Notes: generated from the letters alone by a model not told the origin. 64,000 nucleotides of DNA from Microvirga zambiensis WSM3693 (GCF_016735695.1 NZ_JAERQD010000006.1:124001-188000); one strand, 5' to 3'. Positions 1-11,050 are shown, counted from the first letter of the stretch. Program-made: numbers and translations.

Positions 1-47
1 CGACGCTTCCACTCGCCCAGGGCGTGAAGTTCGACGTCGACGCCTGA
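1..47 (+). CDS. 3' end of an unidentified gene (partial)
   Basis: The first bases read in one frame as ...TLPLAQGVKFDVDA followed by TGA at 45-47. A strong terminator hairpin starts 17 bases later, which supports a real gene end. Too little is visible to name the product, and the rest lies outside the window. Confidence 0.45.
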   Translation, partial: TLPLAQGVKFDVDA

Positions 48-64
48 TCGTCGTAAACACTCAG

Positions 65-90
65 CGGAGGGCAGCGATGCCCTCCGTTTT
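65..90 (+). terminator. Rho-independent terminator
   Basis: A 9-bp perfect stem (CGGAGGGCA at 65-73, TGCCCTCCG at 78-86) with a GCGA tetraloop is followed by TTTT. It closes the upstream gene. The in-frame ATG at 77 of the next reading frame lies inside this hairpin, so it is not a credible start. Confidence 0.8.
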
Positions 91-121
91 GCTATCTATA
101 CTCTCACATCGCGAGCCTTCC

Positions 122-1801
122 ATGACAGCGCCCTCCCGCACCGGCGGCCAGATTCTTGTCGATCAGCTGACACTCCACGGGGTCGATCACATCTTCTGCG
201 TTCCGGGCGAGAGCTATCTCGCGGCTCTCGACGCGCTGCATGACGCGAATATCGCGATCACGGTCTGCCGCCAGGAAGGCGGCGCGGCGATGATGGCGGA
301 GGCCTATGGCAAGCTCACCGGCCGCCCCGGCATCTGCTTCGTCACCCGCGGCCCCGGCGCGACCAACGCCTCGCCCGGCATCCACATCGCCAAACAGGAT
401 TCGACGCCGATGATCCTGTTCGTCGGCCAGATCGAGCGCGGCATGCGCGAGCGCGAGGCTTTTCAGGAGCTCGACTACCGCGCCGCCTTCGGCCCGCTCG
501 CCAAATGGGCGACGGAGGTGGACGATCCAGCGCGCTTTCCGGAGATCGTGTCGCGCGCCTTCCACGTGGCGACGTCCGGCCGTCCTGGCCCGGTCGTGAT
601 CGCGCTGCCGGAGGACGTGCTCACCGAGATGGCCGCGGTCGCTGACGCGCCGCGCTATCAGGTGATCGAGACGCATCCGGGTCTCACGCAGATGGCGGAA
701 TTGCAGAAGCTTCTGCACGGTGCAAAGAATCCGATCGCGCTCCTCGGCGGCAGCCGCTGGTCTGAACTCGCGGTGCAGCGCTTCGTCCGTTTTGCCGAGC
801 GCTTCGAGCTGCCGGTCGCCTGCACCTTCCGCCGCCAGATGCTGTTTCCCGCCGATCACGCGTCTCACATCGGCGATCTTGGTCTCGGCGTGAATCCGAA
901 GCTGCTGGCGCGCATCAAGGAAGCGGACCTTGTGCTCCTCGTCGGCGGACGTCTCTCCGAAGTGCCGAGCCAGGCCTATACGCTCCTCGACATTCCGGTA
1001 CCGCAACAGACAATGGTGCATGTCCATCCCGATCCGAGTGAACTCGGCCGGGTCTATGCGCCGCATCTTGCCATCAACGCTTCGCCGATCGCCTTCACGG
1101 CGGCGTTGGAGGCCGTGCACCCGCCGGCCTCGCTGCCCTGGAGCGAGGGCACGAAGACCGCGCATGCGGATTATCTCGCCTGGAGCGATCCGACAGCGAT
1201 CCGTCACGCCGGCGCCCTGCAGATGGGCGAGGTGATGACTTATCTTCGAAAGACGCTGCCCTCCGACACGATCTTCTGCAACGGCGCCGGCAACTTCGCT
1301 ACCTGGGTGCATCGCTTCTGGCCGTTCAAGCACTACGGCACGCAGCTCGCGCCGACCTCCGGCTCCATGGGCTACGGCGTGCCGGCGGGTGTCGGAGCCA
1401 TGCGCATCCGGCCCGACAGCCCGGTGGTGGTGTTCGCCGGCGACGGCGACTTCCTCATGAACGGGCAGGAATTCGCCACCGCCGTGCAATACGACCTGCC
1501 AATCCTGGTGATCCTGCTCGACAACGGCATGTACGGCACGATCCGCATGCACCAGGAGCGCGAGTATCCCGGCCGCGTCTCGGCGACGATGCTGAGGAAC
1601 CCCGACTTCGCAGCTTATGCCAATGCCTTCGGCGGCTATGGCGAGCGCGTGACGACGACGGAGGAATTCGCCCCGGCGCTGCAGCGGGCGCTCACATCGA
1701 GCAAGCCTGCAATTCTCCACTGCATCATCGACCCGGAAGCGATCACGCCGACGATGTCGCTGTCGCAGATCCGCGAGAAGGCGCTGGCGGGGAAGAAGTG
1801 A
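122..1801 (+). CDS. Thiamine diphosphate-dependent enzyme, acetolactate synthase-like
   Basis: This 559-residue protein has the three-domain layout of the IlvB/benzoylformate decarboxylase family. The N-terminal pyrimidine-binding domain carries CRQEGGAAMMAEAYGK with the conserved glutamate. The C-terminal domain has the ThDP/Mg motif starting AGDGDFLMNGQEF and ending LLDNGMYG. It should act on a 2-keto acid, but the substrate cannot be read from sequence. No small ALS subunit (IlvN/IlvH) is nearby, which argues against branched-chain amino acid synthesis and for an IlvX-like or decarboxylase/carboligase role. The ATG at 122 is preferred over the one at 77, which lies within a terminator hairpin. 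It stands as a single gene, tail to tail with transaldolase. Confidence 0.85.
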   Translation: MTAPSRTGGQILVDQLTLHGVDHIFCVPGESYLAALDALHDANIAITVCRQEGGAAMMAEAYGKLTGRPGICFVTRGPGATNASPGIHIAKQDSTPMILFVGQIERGMREREAFQELDYRAAFGPLAKWATEVDDPARFPEIVSRAFHVATSGRPGPVVIALPEDVLTEMAAVADAPRYQVIETHPGLTQMAELQKLLHGAKNPIALLGGSRWSELAVQRFVRFAERFELPVACTFRRQMLFPADHASHIGDLGLGVNPKLLARIKEADLVLLVGGRLSEVPSQAYTLLDIPVPQQTMVHVHPDPSELGRVYAPHLAINASPIAFTAALEAVHPPASLPWSEGTKTAHADYLAWSDPTAIRHAGALQMGEVMTYLRKTLPSDTIFCNGAGNFATWVHRFWPFKHYGTQLAPTSGSMGYGVPAGVGAMRIRPDSPVVVFAGDGDFLMNGQEFATAVQYDLPILVILLDNGMYGTIRMHQEREYPGRVSATMLRNPDFAAYANAFGGYGERVTTTEEFAPALQRALTSSKPAILHCIIDPEAITPTMSLSQIREKALAGKK

Positions 1802-1821
1802 TACTGCGCTGACGTGAGCGC

Positions 1822-2017
1822 GTCATCCCGGACGAGCGAAGCGAGATCCGGGATCGTTTTCAATAAAGCGCGGGAAACCCTCTCCCCCCTTGTGGGGGAG
1901 AGTTGGAGAGGGGGGTATGAGCGCTAACCGATGAGGCTCCGGCGCCAGCACCCCCATCCCTAGCCCTCCCCCACAAGGAGGGAGGGGACACCCGCGCTTC
2001 GCTCGTCCGGGATGACG
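1822..2017. repeat. Nested palindromic repeat cluster between convergent genes
   Basis: The intergenic region is almost entirely inverted repeat. GTCATCCCGGACGAGCG (from 1822) recurs inverted near 1998-2017. Inside are the C/T-rich palindromes of the CTCCCCC...GTGGGGGAG type (about 1880-1915 and 1965-1985) that also occur at 3106-3263 and 16341-16622. It looks like a REP-type non-coding element between two converging genes. Confidence 0.7.
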
Positions 2018-2029
2018 TTTCTTCGATCT

Positions 2030-3001
2030 TTAAGCCGCCTTCGCCTCATCCATCCGCTGCGCCACGAGCGTGCGGAGCGAACGCAGATCCTTCACGAAGG
2101 AGCGGATGCCTTCGGAAAGCTTTTCGGTCGCCATCGCGTCCTCGTTCAACGCGAAGCGGAAGCTCTTCTCGTCCATGCGCGGCAGGGGCTGGATCTTTTC
2201 CACGCTCTCGGCCGAGAGCTTGCGCGGCAGATCGCCTTGCGCCTTCGCCAGCTCGTCGAGCAGTGCGGGCGAGATGGTGAGGCGGTCGCAGCCGGCGAGC
2301 GCTTCGATTTCGCCGATGTTGCGGAACGAGGCGCCCATCACCACGGTCTTGATGCCCTGCGCCTTGTAGGACTCGTAGATCTTGCGCACGGAGAGCACGC
2401 CCGGATCGGTCTCGCCGGTATAGGGTCCGCCGCCGGCCTTCACGTGCCAGTCGAGGATGCGGCCGACAAACGGCGAGATCAGGAACGCGCCCGCCTCCGC
2501 GCAGGCCTGGGCCTGCACCTGGGCGAACAGCAGCGTAAGATTGCAGTCGATGCCTTCCTTCTGGAGGATCTCCGCGGCGCGAATGCCCTCCCAGGTCGAG
2601 GCGATCTTGATCAGAACCTTCTCGCGTCCGATGCCGCGTTCCTCGTAATCCTTGATGATGGTGCGCGCCGTCTTCAGGGTCGCTTCCGTATCGAAGGAAA
2701 GATCGGCGTCGACTTCCGTCGAGACCCGGCCGGGCACGATGTTCGCAAGCTCGGTGCCGAAGGCCACCGCGAGCCGGTCGCTGATCGCCGCCACGACGCT
2801 CTCGCGGGAACCGCCCTGCTTGCGGCCCCAGGTGAGAGCCTCTTCCAGGAGGTGCCCGTAGGCCGGGAGCTCGACCGCCTTCAGCAGCAGGGTCGGATTG
2901 GTGGTGCAGTCCTGAGGCTTCAGGCGGCGCACCGCGTCGAGGTCGCCGGTATCGGCCACGACCACCGTCATGGCGCGCAATTGGTCGAGCTTGGAGGGCA
3001 T
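2030..3001 (-). CDS. tal: Transaldolase, TalB type
   Basis: Transaldolase of the non-oxidative pentose phosphate pathway transfers a dihydroxyacetone unit between sedoheptulose 7-phosphate and glyceraldehyde 3-phosphate. The protein has 323 residues, close to the usual 315-320 of the TalB class. The Schiff-base lysine lies in [11 protein letters not shown] at residue 132, the position used in E. coli TalB, and [13 protein letters not shown] near residues 31-42 is the family N-terminal motif. The start has GGAG about seven bases upstream. It stands alone, flanked by palindromic repeats on both sides. Confidence 0.95.
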   Translation of the reverse strand: MPSKLDQLRAMTVVVADTGDLDAVRRLKPQDCTTNPTLLLKAVELPAYGHLLEEALTWGRKQGGSRESVVAAISDRLAVAFGTELANIVPGRVSTEVDADLSFDTEATLKTARTIIKDYEERGIGREKVLIKIASTWEGIRAAEILQKEGIDCNLTLLFAQVQAQACAEAGAFLISPFVGRILDWHVKAGGGPYTGETDPGVLSVRKIYESYKAQGIKTVVMGASFRNIGEIEALAGCDRLTISPALLDELAKAQGDLPRKLSAESVEKIQPLPRMDEKSFRFALNEDAMATEKLSEGIRSFVKDLRSLRTLVAQRMDEAKAA

Positions 3002-3105
3002 GCGTGTCTCCGTGGGTTTTCCTTGACGCCTGACTTAGTCCCATAAGAAGGCGGCGTGAAGGGCAAAGCGACGAATGCGGCTTTGTTGTCATTCCCGGTG
3101 CGATC

Positions 3106-3263
3106 TTCCCTCCCCCTTGCGGGGAGGGGTAGGGGTGGGGGTGGTGCGACCGGGTGAAAGCTTGCTGGATGAGGCTGTATCGGCGTCGCGTATTCTGTGG
3201 CGCACAGCGTTCCGACTTTGCGACCCCCACCCTCGATCCCTCCCCGCAAGGGGGAGGGAAGAG
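3106..3263. repeat. Long inverted repeat of the CTCCCC/GGGGAGG family
   Basis: CTTCCCTCCCCCTTGCGGGG at 3105-3124 returns as its inverse near 3240-3263. About 80 unique bases separate the arms, and each arm is itself a small hairpin. The region lies between transaldolase and the LysR gene and holds no credible ORF. It belongs to the family seen at 1880-1985 and 16341-16622. Confidence 0.75.
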
Positions 3264-3268
3264 CCGGA

Positions 3269-4159
3269 TCACACGAAAAGCCCCCTGTTGGCCCTCACCC
3301 GGCTCAGGATGAAGGAATAGACCTCCTCCACCCGGCGCAAGGAGCGCACATCCGCGTGGGTCACGAGCCAGTAGGTGCGAAGATACGACACCTCGGGCAG
3401 CACGACTTGGAGTTCCGGGAATTGCCGCACCGCGTAATCGTGCAGGACACCGATACCGATTCCGGCCCGCACGGCCTCGGCCTGGGTCACCACGCTGGCG
3501 CATTCGAAGCGGCGGGCGGTGTATTTCTCGAGGCCCGAGAAATAGTCGAGCACCGGGCTGTAGAGTAGGTCGGCCACGTAAGTGACCAGGGTCTTGCCCG
3601 CCAGATCCGACAGCTCGTTCACCGGCCCGTGGCGCTCGAGATAGGCTTGCGAAGCGTAGAGCCGCAGGCGGTAATCCGTGAGCTTGCGCGAGACGAGGCG
3701 GCCTTCCGTCGGCTGCTCCAGGGTGACGGCGATGTCGGCCTCGCGCTTGGAGAGCGAGAAGGTGCGGGGGAGCGCCACGAGCTGCAGGGTGAGGCCGGGA
3801 TGGCGTTCGGCGAGCGCCCCGAGTTCGGGCGCGAGGAAATAGGTGCCGATCCCGTCCGGCGCGCCGATGCGCACGGTACCGGACAGCGCGAGATCCGCAC
3901 CGCCGAGCTCGCTCGCCACGGCGAGCGCCTGGGTCTCCATGCTCTCGGCATGCTTGAGGAGCCGCTCGCCCTGCTCGGTCAGGGTGTAGCCCTGCGGGCT
4001 GCGCTCGAACAGCTTGGCCTTGAGCGAGGCTTCGAGGGCTGAGATGCGGCGCGAGACGGTGGTGTGGTCGGCCTCGAGCTGGCGCGCCGCCGCGGTGAGC
4101 CGGCCGGCGCGAGCGACGGCCAGGAAAAAGCGAAGATCGTCCCAGTCGAATGCGCTCAT
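3269..4159 (-). CDS. LysR-family transcriptional regulator
   Basis: The 296-residue protein starts MSAFDWDDLRFFLAVARAGRLTAAARQLEADHTTVSRRISALE, a typical LysR winged helix-turn-helix. A periplasmic-binding-like effector domain follows (about residues 90-290, beginning GTVRIGAPDGIGTYFLAPEL). The ATG at 4159 is chosen because LysR proteins normally begin a few residues before this motif; an in-frame ATG at 4201 would add an atypical leader. It is transcribed divergently from mmsA across about 110 bases, so it is a likely regulator of the valine/isobutyrate operon, possibly responding to a pathway intermediate. That regulatory link is inferred from position only. Confidence 0.85.
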   Translation of the reverse strand: MSAFDWDDLRFFLAVARAGRLTAAARQLEADHTTVSRRISALEASLKAKLFERSPQGYTLTEQGERLLKHAESMETQALAVASELGGADLALSGTVRIGAPDGIGTYFLAPELGALAERHPGLTLQLVALPRTFSLSKREADIAVTLEQPTEGRLVSRKLTDYRLRLYASQAYLERHGPVNELSDLAGKTLVTYVADLLYSPVLDYFSGLEKYTARRFECASVVTQAEAVRAGIGIGVLHDYAVRQFPELQVVLPEVSYLRTYWLVTHADVRSLRRVEEVYSFILSRVRANRGLFV

Positions 4160-4268
4160 GGTATTGGCATTTTCGCACAACGGTGCCTCGGTTTCACCCA
4201 TAGTCGTGCGATTTCAACAATGATAGAACGAGGACACTAAAAACACCCCTCAGGAGGAGAGAGACGCC

Positions 4269-5765
<1,497 letters not shown>

Positions 5766-5777
5766 GAGAACAATATG

Positions 5778-5810
5778 ATGGCCGGGGCTCGCTCCCGGCC
5801 ATTTCATTTC
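5778..5810 (+). terminator. Hairpin after mmsA
   Basis: A 9-bp perfect stem (ATGGCCGGG at 5778-5786, CCCGGCCAT at 5794-5802) is followed by the T-rich TTCATTTC. It could terminate transcription, or reduce read-through into the acyl-CoA dehydrogenase gene that begins about 50 bases later. Confidence 0.6.
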
Positions 5811-5861
5811 TAGATCCAAAGTCGGGGTGCACAACCGGCCCCGCCACGACGATTTAGGCCC

Positions 5862-7013
5862 ATGACCCAATTCTCCCTCACAGACGATCAAATCGCCGTC
5901 CGCGACATGGCTCTTGCCTTCGCAGCGGAGAACCTCGCCCCCCACGCCCTCGAATGGGACGAGAAGAAGCATTTTCCCGTGGATGTGATGCGCGAGGCGG
6001 CAGCGCTGGGCATGGCCGCGATCTACACCCGCGACGATGTCGGCGGATCGGGCATGACGCGGCTCGACGCGGCGCTGATCTTCGAGGCCCTCGCCACCGG
6101 CTGCCCCGCCGTCTCGGCCTATCTGTCGATCCACAACATGGCGACCTGGATGATCGACCGCTACGGCTCTGAAGAGCAGCGGCAACGCTACATCCCGCGC
6201 CTCGTCACAATGGAGCTGATCGCGAGCTATTGCCTGACCGAGCCGGGCTCGGGCTCGGACGCGGCGGCGCTCAAGACCAAGGCCGTGCGCGACGGCGATC
6301 ACTACATCGTCAACGGCGTCAAGCAGTTCATCTCAGGCGCCGGCACCTCCGACATCTACGTGACCATGGTGCGCACGGGCGGCGACGGCCCGTCCGGCAT
6401 CTCGACGCTCGTCATCGAAAAGGACATGCCCGGCGTGTCCTTCGGCGCGCAGGAGAAGAAGATGGGCTGGAATGCGCAGCCCACCGCCGCCGTGATCTTC
6501 GAGGATGTGCGCGTGCCCGTCGCCAATCTTCTGTCGGACGAGGGCATGGGCTTCAAGATCGCCATGTCGGGGCTCGATGGCGGGCGCATCAATATCGGCG
6601 CCTGCTCGCTCGGCGGCGCGCAGGCGGCGCTGGACAAGGCGCTGTCCTACGCGAACGACCGCAAGGCCTTCGGCAAGCGCATCGCCGAGTTCCAGGCGCT
6701 GCAGTTCAAGCTCGCCGACATGGCGACGGAACTCGAAGCGGCACGCACCTTCCTGTGGCGCGCAGCCTCGGCGCTCGACGCCAAGGCGCTCGATGCGACG
6801 AGGCTCTGCGCCATGGCCAAGCGCATGGCGACCGATGTGGGCTTTGAGGTCGCGAACGACGCGCTCCAGCTCCATGGCGGCTACGGCTATCTCGCCGATT
6901 ACGGCGTCGAGAAGATCGTGCGCGACCTGCGCGTGCACCAGATTCTCGAAGGCACCAACGAGATCATGCGCCTGATCGTGGCGCGCGATCTGGTGGGGCG
7001 CGGCAATCGATGA
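5862..7013 (+). CDS. Acyl-CoA dehydrogenase, isobutyryl-CoA dehydrogenase-like
   Basis: This 383-residue FAD enzyme oxidises an acyl-CoA at the alpha-beta bond. Family features are [19 protein letters not shown] (FAD/substrate loop), [13 protein letters not shown], and the C-terminal [21 protein letters not shown], where E363 aligns with the catalytic base of medium-chain dehydrogenases. Lying between mmsA and mmsB, the likely substrate is isobutyryl-CoA from valine, as for ACAD8. A short branched-chain substrate remains possible. Its stop codon overlaps the start of the next small gene in ATGA, indicating translational coupling. Confidence 0.9.
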   Translation: MTQFSLTDDQIAVRDMALAFAAENLAPHALEWDEKKHFPVDVMREAAALGMAAIYTRDDVGGSGMTRLDAALIFEALATGCPAVSAYLSIHNMATWMIDRYGSEEQRQRYIPRLVTMELIASYCLTEPGSGSDAAALKTKAVRDGDHYIVNGVKQFISGAGTSDIYVTMVRTGGDGPSGISTLVIEKDMPGVSFGAQEKKMGWNAQPTAAVIFEDVRVPVANLLSDEGMGFKIAMSGLDGGRINIGACSLGGAQAALDKALSYANDRKAFGKRIAEFQALQFKLADMATELEAARTFLWRAASALDAKALDATRLCAMAKRMATDVGFEVANDALQLHGGYGYLADYGVEKIVRDLRVHQILEGTNEIMRLIVARDLVGRGNR

Positions 7014-7381
7014 TGCTCAGGTCGCTCGGCCTCGGCCTGGCCCTGACCGCCGCGATCTTCGCGCTGTTCCTGTGGGCCGGTCCTTGGTTCTTCCTGGATG
7101 GGCGAAGGCCGTTCCAGATCAATTTCGCGGCCGGTGCCGTGCTCGGCCTGATGCTCGGCCTGTCGGTCGACCGCATCCTGCGCGCGTCCGGCAAGGATGC
7201 GGCCAAGGCGATGGGCTTCGTCGCCGTTCCGGGCATGCTGATCCTGGCCGCGATCGGCTCGCATTTCGCCGTGTTCTTCCCGCGCCTCGATCCTGCCCTC
7301 GACAAGGTGTTCGGATCGCTGATGCTGTGGTTCTACGGCTTCGCGCTGACCGGAGCGCTCTGGAAGGCGCGCAACGCATGA
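7010..7381 (+). CDS. Small membrane protein in the valine operon, function unknown
   Basis: The 123-residue protein has about four hydrophobic segments (near residues 3-25, 38-55, 68-88 and 100-117) and charged loops such as DGRRPF and [11 protein letters not shown]. It is not a family I recognise. The ATG at 7010 overlaps the acyl-CoA dehydrogenase stop by four bases, and mmsB follows after about 58 bases, so it is almost certainly co-expressed. A role in the membrane side of valine use is only a guess from position. Confidence 0.75.
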   Translation: MMLRSLGLGLALTAAIFALFLWAGPWFFLDGRRPFQINFAAGAVLGLMLGLSVDRILRASGKDAAKAMGFVAVPGMLILAAIGSHFAVFFPRLDPALDKVFGSLMLWFYGFALTGALWKARNA

Positions 7382-7439
7382 CGGCGGCCTTCATCGGCAC
7401 GTCGGCTTAAAGAATCGCACGACAAAAGGGAGGACTCTC

Positions 7440-8330
7440 ATGACCAGCATAGCCTTCATCGGCCTCGGCAACATGGGCGGCCCGATGGCTGCCAATCTCG
7501 TCAAGGCCGGGCACAAAGTCACCGGCTTCGACCTGTCGCCGGCCTCCTGCGATCAGGCGCGCGCGGAGGGGCTCAGCATCGCCGCCTCGACCGCTGACGC
7601 GGTAAAGGACGCGGAGGTGGTGATCACCATGTTGCCGGCAGGAAAGCACGTGCTCTCGGTCTGGACCGATATCCTGCCGTCCGTGAAGGAAGGCGCGCTG
7701 CTGATCGACTGCTCCACCATCGATGTGGAGAGCGCCCGCAAGGCCCATGGGCTGGCGCGCGAGCGGGGCGGCAGCCTCGCGAGCCTCGATGCGCCCGTCT
7801 CCGGCGGCGTCGGTGGCGCAAAGGGCGCGACGCTGACCTTCATGGCAGGCGGCGCGAAAGAGGCGTTCGACCGGGCGGAACCGATCCTCGCGAAAATGGG
7901 CAAGAAGGTCGTCCATTGCGGCGAGGCGGGCGCAGGCCAGGCGGCTAAGATCTGCAACAACATGATCCTCGGCATCTCGATGATCGGCGTGGCTGAGGCC
8001 TTCGTTCTGGCCGAGAAGCTCGGCCTCTCCCATCAGGCGCTGTTCGACGTCGCGTCCACCTCCTCCGGCCAGTGCTGGTCGCTCACCACCTATTGCCCCG
8101 TGCCGGGTCCGGTGCCGGCCTCGCCGGCCAATAATGGTTACAAGCCCGGCTTCGCGGCGGCTTTGATGCTCAAGGACCTCAAGCTCGCCCAGGAGGCCGC
8201 GCTCGCCTCCGGCGCCGCGACGCCGCTCGGGGCCGAGGCGGCACAGCTCTACAGCCTGTTCGCCAATGCCGGCCACGAGGGCGACGATTTTTCCGGCATC
8301 ATCAACTTCATCCGGGGGCAGAAGGGGTGA
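7440..8330 (+). CDS. mmsB: 3-hydroxyisobutyrate dehydrogenase
   Basis: This NAD-dependent enzyme oxidises 3-hydroxyisobutyrate to methylmalonate semialdehyde, the substrate of MmsA. The 296-residue sequence shows the Rossmann motif FIGLGNMGGPMAANL at residues 6-20, the substrate-binding SLDAPVSGGVGGAKGA at about 115-130, and the catalytic K170 in GEAGAGQAAKICNNM. AAGGGAGGACTCTC precedes the ATG. It is the last gene of the operon. The enoyl-CoA hydratase and 3-hydroxyisobutyryl-CoA hydrolase needed between the dehydrogenase and this enzyme are not in the window. Confidence 0.94.
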   Translation: MTSIAFIGLGNMGGPMAANLVKAGHKVTGFDLSPASCDQARAEGLSIAASTADAVKDAEVVITMLPAGKHVLSVWTDILPSVKEGALLIDCSTIDVESARKAHGLARERGGSLASLDAPVSGGVGGAKGATLTFMAGGAKEAFDRAEPILAKMGKKVVHCGEAGAGQAAKICNNMILGISMIGVAEAFVLAEKLGLSHQALFDVASTSSGQCWSLTTYCPVPGPVPASPANNGYKPGFAAALMLKDLKLAQEAALASGAATPLGAEAAQLYSLFANAGHEGDDFSGIINFIRGQKG

Positions 8331-8349
8331 TTGCGGACGCCCCCCTTAC

Positions 8350-8439
8350 GTCATGGCCGGCCTTGTGCCGGCCATCTCGATTAGAAAAGCGCTGGGCCCC
8401 TCACATCGAGATCACCGGCACAAGGCCGGTGACGACGTG
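8350..8439. repeat. Composite REP pair (REPIN-like)
   Basis: GTCATGGCCGGCCTTGTGCC starts a left palindrome at 8350. About 25 bases later an inverted right palindrome contains ATCACCGGCACAAGGCCGGT, ending in GACGACGT near 8439. The same composite follows genes at 23302, 25167-25256 and 29377-29463. The surrounding 8331-8565 gap has no supported gene. Confidence 0.75.
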
Positions 8440-8565
8440 GAGAGCATAAAGGTGCCTGGAGAGACATAAACGCCTTGGATGTGTTGCATTGCACCTACAG
8501 CTTTTGAGGCACGGCTCCGCTACGCTTCACTTCCCTGACCGTTCAATTCCCGGTTGTCCGCCCGC

Positions 8566-9777
8566 ATGATCCGCTCGGTTTCCCAAACGGCAAATCCCTC
8601 CGCCGATGCTGCTGCCATGTTGCGGCGTCTCGGCTTTGCGATCCTGTTCTTCGCGGTGCCCCTGGCGGCCCTGTTCACGCGCCGCGCCATCGTGGCGATG
8701 GCGCCGCTGGCGGTCATTCTCCTCGTCCTCGCCTCAGTGCTCGACGGAAGCGCCAGGAATGCCCGGGAGAAGCTTATCGCACTGCTCGTGTCGCCGGGCG
8801 GCGTGGCCGGCATCGTCCTGCTGATCTGGGCCGCTCTGTCGCTGGTCTGGACGCCGTTCCTGCCCCAAGCCTCGGAAAGGCTTCTGAACATCACCGGCAT
8901 GGCGCTCATGGCGCTCGGCGGCTATCTCGCCGTGCCCGAGCGGATGCGCTCGGCCAACCTCTATCTCCTACCCATCGGCGTCGGCCTGGCAGCCCTGATC
9001 GCGATCGTCCTGTCGATCACGGGCGGCAGCGCCTCCGACCCGGAGGGCCTGAGCCTCGAGCGCGGCATGCTGATGCTCGTCGTGCTGCTCTGGCCGGCAC
9101 TGGCCTGGCTCCATTCCCGCGGACGCAATCTGGAGGCTCTGGGCCTTGCTCTCGCCGTGGCCGTCTGCTCCCTCCTCACCCGTGAGGGCCTGCCTCTGTA
9201 CGGCCTGATCGCCGGCACGCTCGCTTTCTTCGTCACCGCCTGGAGTCCGGCCCTCGGATCGCGGCTGACCGGCCTCGTCATGGCGGGCCTGCTGCTGTTT
9301 GCACCGCTCCTGCCCTTCGTCCTGAAGCCCCTGGCGACCGGCCTGTACGGTCCCAAGGCGCCCTTGGTGGCGAGCCTGGAGGCCTGGCGCCAGATCGTGA
9401 TCAGCGAGCCCCTGCGCCTCCTCACGGGACACGGGCTGGAAACCGCCCTGCGCGGCCGCGTCTTCGGTCTGATCCCGCAGAATGCCCCGTCCACGCTGCT
9501 GTTCGAGATCTGGTACGAACTCGGGCTGGTGGGCGCCGTGGCGGGCAGCATCATCCTCTATCAGGCCGCCACCCGGTCGAAGGTCAGCCGCGCCACGATG
9601 GAGCCCGGCATCATGGCGGCCTTCGCCTGCACCTTCACACTGGGCTGCCTCGGCATCGGCACCGCGCAGGTCTGGTGGTTCACCACCCTCGTGGTCCTGG
9701 TGCTGATCTTCGTTGCGATCGAGCGTGGCCAGTTCCGCACCAAGCGCCCCAAGGCCGTGTTGCGGCGCCATCTCTGA
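8566..9777 (+). CDS. O-antigen ligase/polymerase-like membrane protein
   Basis: This protein of about 403 residues has roughly ten or more hydrophobic segments through most of its length. Near residues 280-325 it has LTGHGLETALRGRVFG, then IPQNAPSTLLFEIWYELGLVG. This resembles the loop of WaaL/Wzy proteins, where a GxG motif is followed by a HN or QN and E-x-G-x-x-G. Such proteins ligate or polymerise lipid-linked glycans at the periplasmic face. No glycosyltransferases are adjacent, so the substrate is unknown. The ATG at 8566 is preferred; a TTG lies at 8554. Confidence 0.65.
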   Translation: MIRSVSQTANPSADAAAMLRRLGFAILFFAVPLAALFTRRAIVAMAPLAVILLVLASVLDGSARNAREKLIALLVSPGGVAGIVLLIWAALSLVWTPFLPQASERLLNITGMALMALGGYLAVPERMRSANLYLLPIGVGLAALIAIVLSITGGSASDPEGLSLERGMLMLVVLLWPALAWLHSRGRNLEALGLALAVAVCSLLTREGLPLYGLIAGTLAFFVTAWSPALGSRLTGLVMAGLLLFAPLLPFVLKPLATGLYGPKAPLVASLEAWRQIVISEPLRLLTGHGLETALRGRVFGLIPQNAPSTLLFEIWYELGLVGAVAGSIILYQAATRSKVSRATMEPGIMAAFACTFTLGCLGIGTAQVWWFTTLVVLVLIFVAIERGQFRTKRPKAVLRRHL

Positions 9778-9864
9778 TTGTCCGCAATTCTGTAACCGTT
9801 GACGCAATGGCACTGCCTCTGCTTGGCTGGCGCTTTCCGGATTCGCCCAACCCGAGGACTTCCT

Positions 9865-11034
9865 ATGCCGATCATCAACCGCGTCGCCGATCTCGCCGAT
9901 GAAATCGCCGCGTGGCGCCGCGACTTCCATGAAAACCCCGAGCTTCTCTTCGACGTTCACCGCACCGCGGGAATCGTGGAAGAGAAGCTGAAGAGCTTCG
10001 GCTGCGACGAGGTCGTGACCGGTCTCGGCCGGACGGGCGTGGTCGGCGTCATCAAAGGCCGCACGAACAATTCCGGAAAGGTGATCGGCCTGCGCGCCGA
10101 CATGGACGCGCTTCCCATCGAGGAAGCGACGGATGTCGCGCACAAGTCCAAGGTGCCCGGCAAGATGCATGCCTGCGGCCATGACGGGCATACCGCCATG
10201 TTGCTCGGCGCGGCGAAGTACCTGGCCGAGACGCGCAATTTCGACGGCACTGCGGTGGTGATCTTCCAGCCGGCGGAGGAAGGTGGCGGCGGCGGCAACG
10301 AGATGCTGAAGGATGGCCTGATGGAGCGCTTCGGCGTCAACGAGGTCTATGGCATGCACAACATGCCGGGTATTCCCGTGGGCCAGTTCGCCATCCGCCC
10401 CGGCGCGATGATGGCGGCGGCGGACCGCTTCACGATCAGCATCGAGGGCAAAGGCGGACACGCGGCGCGCCCGCATGACTGCATCGATCCGGTGGTCATT
10501 TCCGCCCAGGTGATCACGGCCCTGCAGACGATCGCATCGCGTAGCGCCGACCCGCTCGATTCCGTCGTGGTTTCCGTCTGCACGGTGAAGGCGGGCGAAG
10601 CGTTCAACGTCATTCCGCAGACGGCAACCCTGCTCGGCACGGTTCGCACCCTCTCGCCCGAGGTGCGCGATCTCGCCGAGAACCGCATCCGCGCCATCGT
10701 CGAGAACGTCTGCGCCGCATTCGGCGCCAAGGCCAGTGTCGACTACGACCGCGGCTACCCGGTGACCATGAACGATCCCGACCGGACCGAGTTCATGGCC
10801 AAGGTCGCCCGTGCCGTCGGCGGCGAGAACGCGGTCGACACCGACATCCTTCCGCTCATGGGCGCGGAGGACTTCTCCTACATGCTGGAACAGCGTCCCG
10901 GCGCGTATATCTTCCTCGGCAACGGCAACACCGCAGGCGTCCACCATCCGGCCTACGACTTCAACGACGAGGCAAGCCCCTACGGCGTCTCGCTCTGGGC
11001 GAAGATCGTGGAAACCGGCATGCCCGCCCGCTGA
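9865..11034 (+). CDS. M20-family amidohydrolase (hippurate hydrolase/aminoacylase type)
   Basis: This 389-residue metal-dependent amidohydrolase probably cleaves N-acyl amino acids or related amides. The metal-binding cluster MHACGHDGHTAMLLG is at residues 101-115, GLRADMDALPIEE at 75-87, QPAEEGGGGG near 144-153, and the dimerisation domain follows at about 185-295. The acidic residue in MGAEDFSYML and the final H of VHHPAYDFND complete the M20D pattern. The ATG at 9865 has GAGGA upstream; a longer TTG reading from 9799 lacks support. It converges on the lactate permease. Confidence 0.88.
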   Translation: MPIINRVADLADEIAAWRRDFHENPELLFDVHRTAGIVEEKLKSFGCDEVVTGLGRTGVVGVIKGRTNNSGKVIGLRADMDALPIEEATDVAHKSKVPGKMHACGHDGHTAMLLGAAKYLAETRNFDGTAVVIFQPAEEGGGGGNEMLKDGLMERFGVNEVYGMHNMPGIPVGQFAIRPGAMMAAADRFTISIEGKGGHAARPHDCIDPVVISAQVITALQTIASRSADPLDSVVVSVCTVKAGEAFNVIPQTATLLGTVRTLSPEVRDLAENRIRAIVENVCAAFGAKASVDYDRGYPVTMNDPDRTEFMAKVARAVGGENAVDTDILPLMGAEDFSYMLEQRPGAYIFLGNGNTAGVHHPAYDFNDEASPYGVSLWAKIVETGMPAR

Positions 11035-11050
11035 TATCGACGCATCGATC

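Noticed and set aside
77-121. Longer start (ATG at 77) for the ThDP enzyme
   Set aside because: The ATG lies inside the terminator hairpin of the preceding gene, and the added 15 residues do not resemble the family start.
104-1720. Long minus-strand ORF opposite the ThDP enzyme gene
   Set aside because: Arg/His-rich low-complexity translation typical of antisense frames in GC-rich genes; the plus strand has clear family motifs.
2046-4178. 710-codon minus-strand ORF across transaldolase and the LysR gene
   Set aside because: It reads through two well-supported genes in a different frame and through repeat DNA, and has no recognisable domain.
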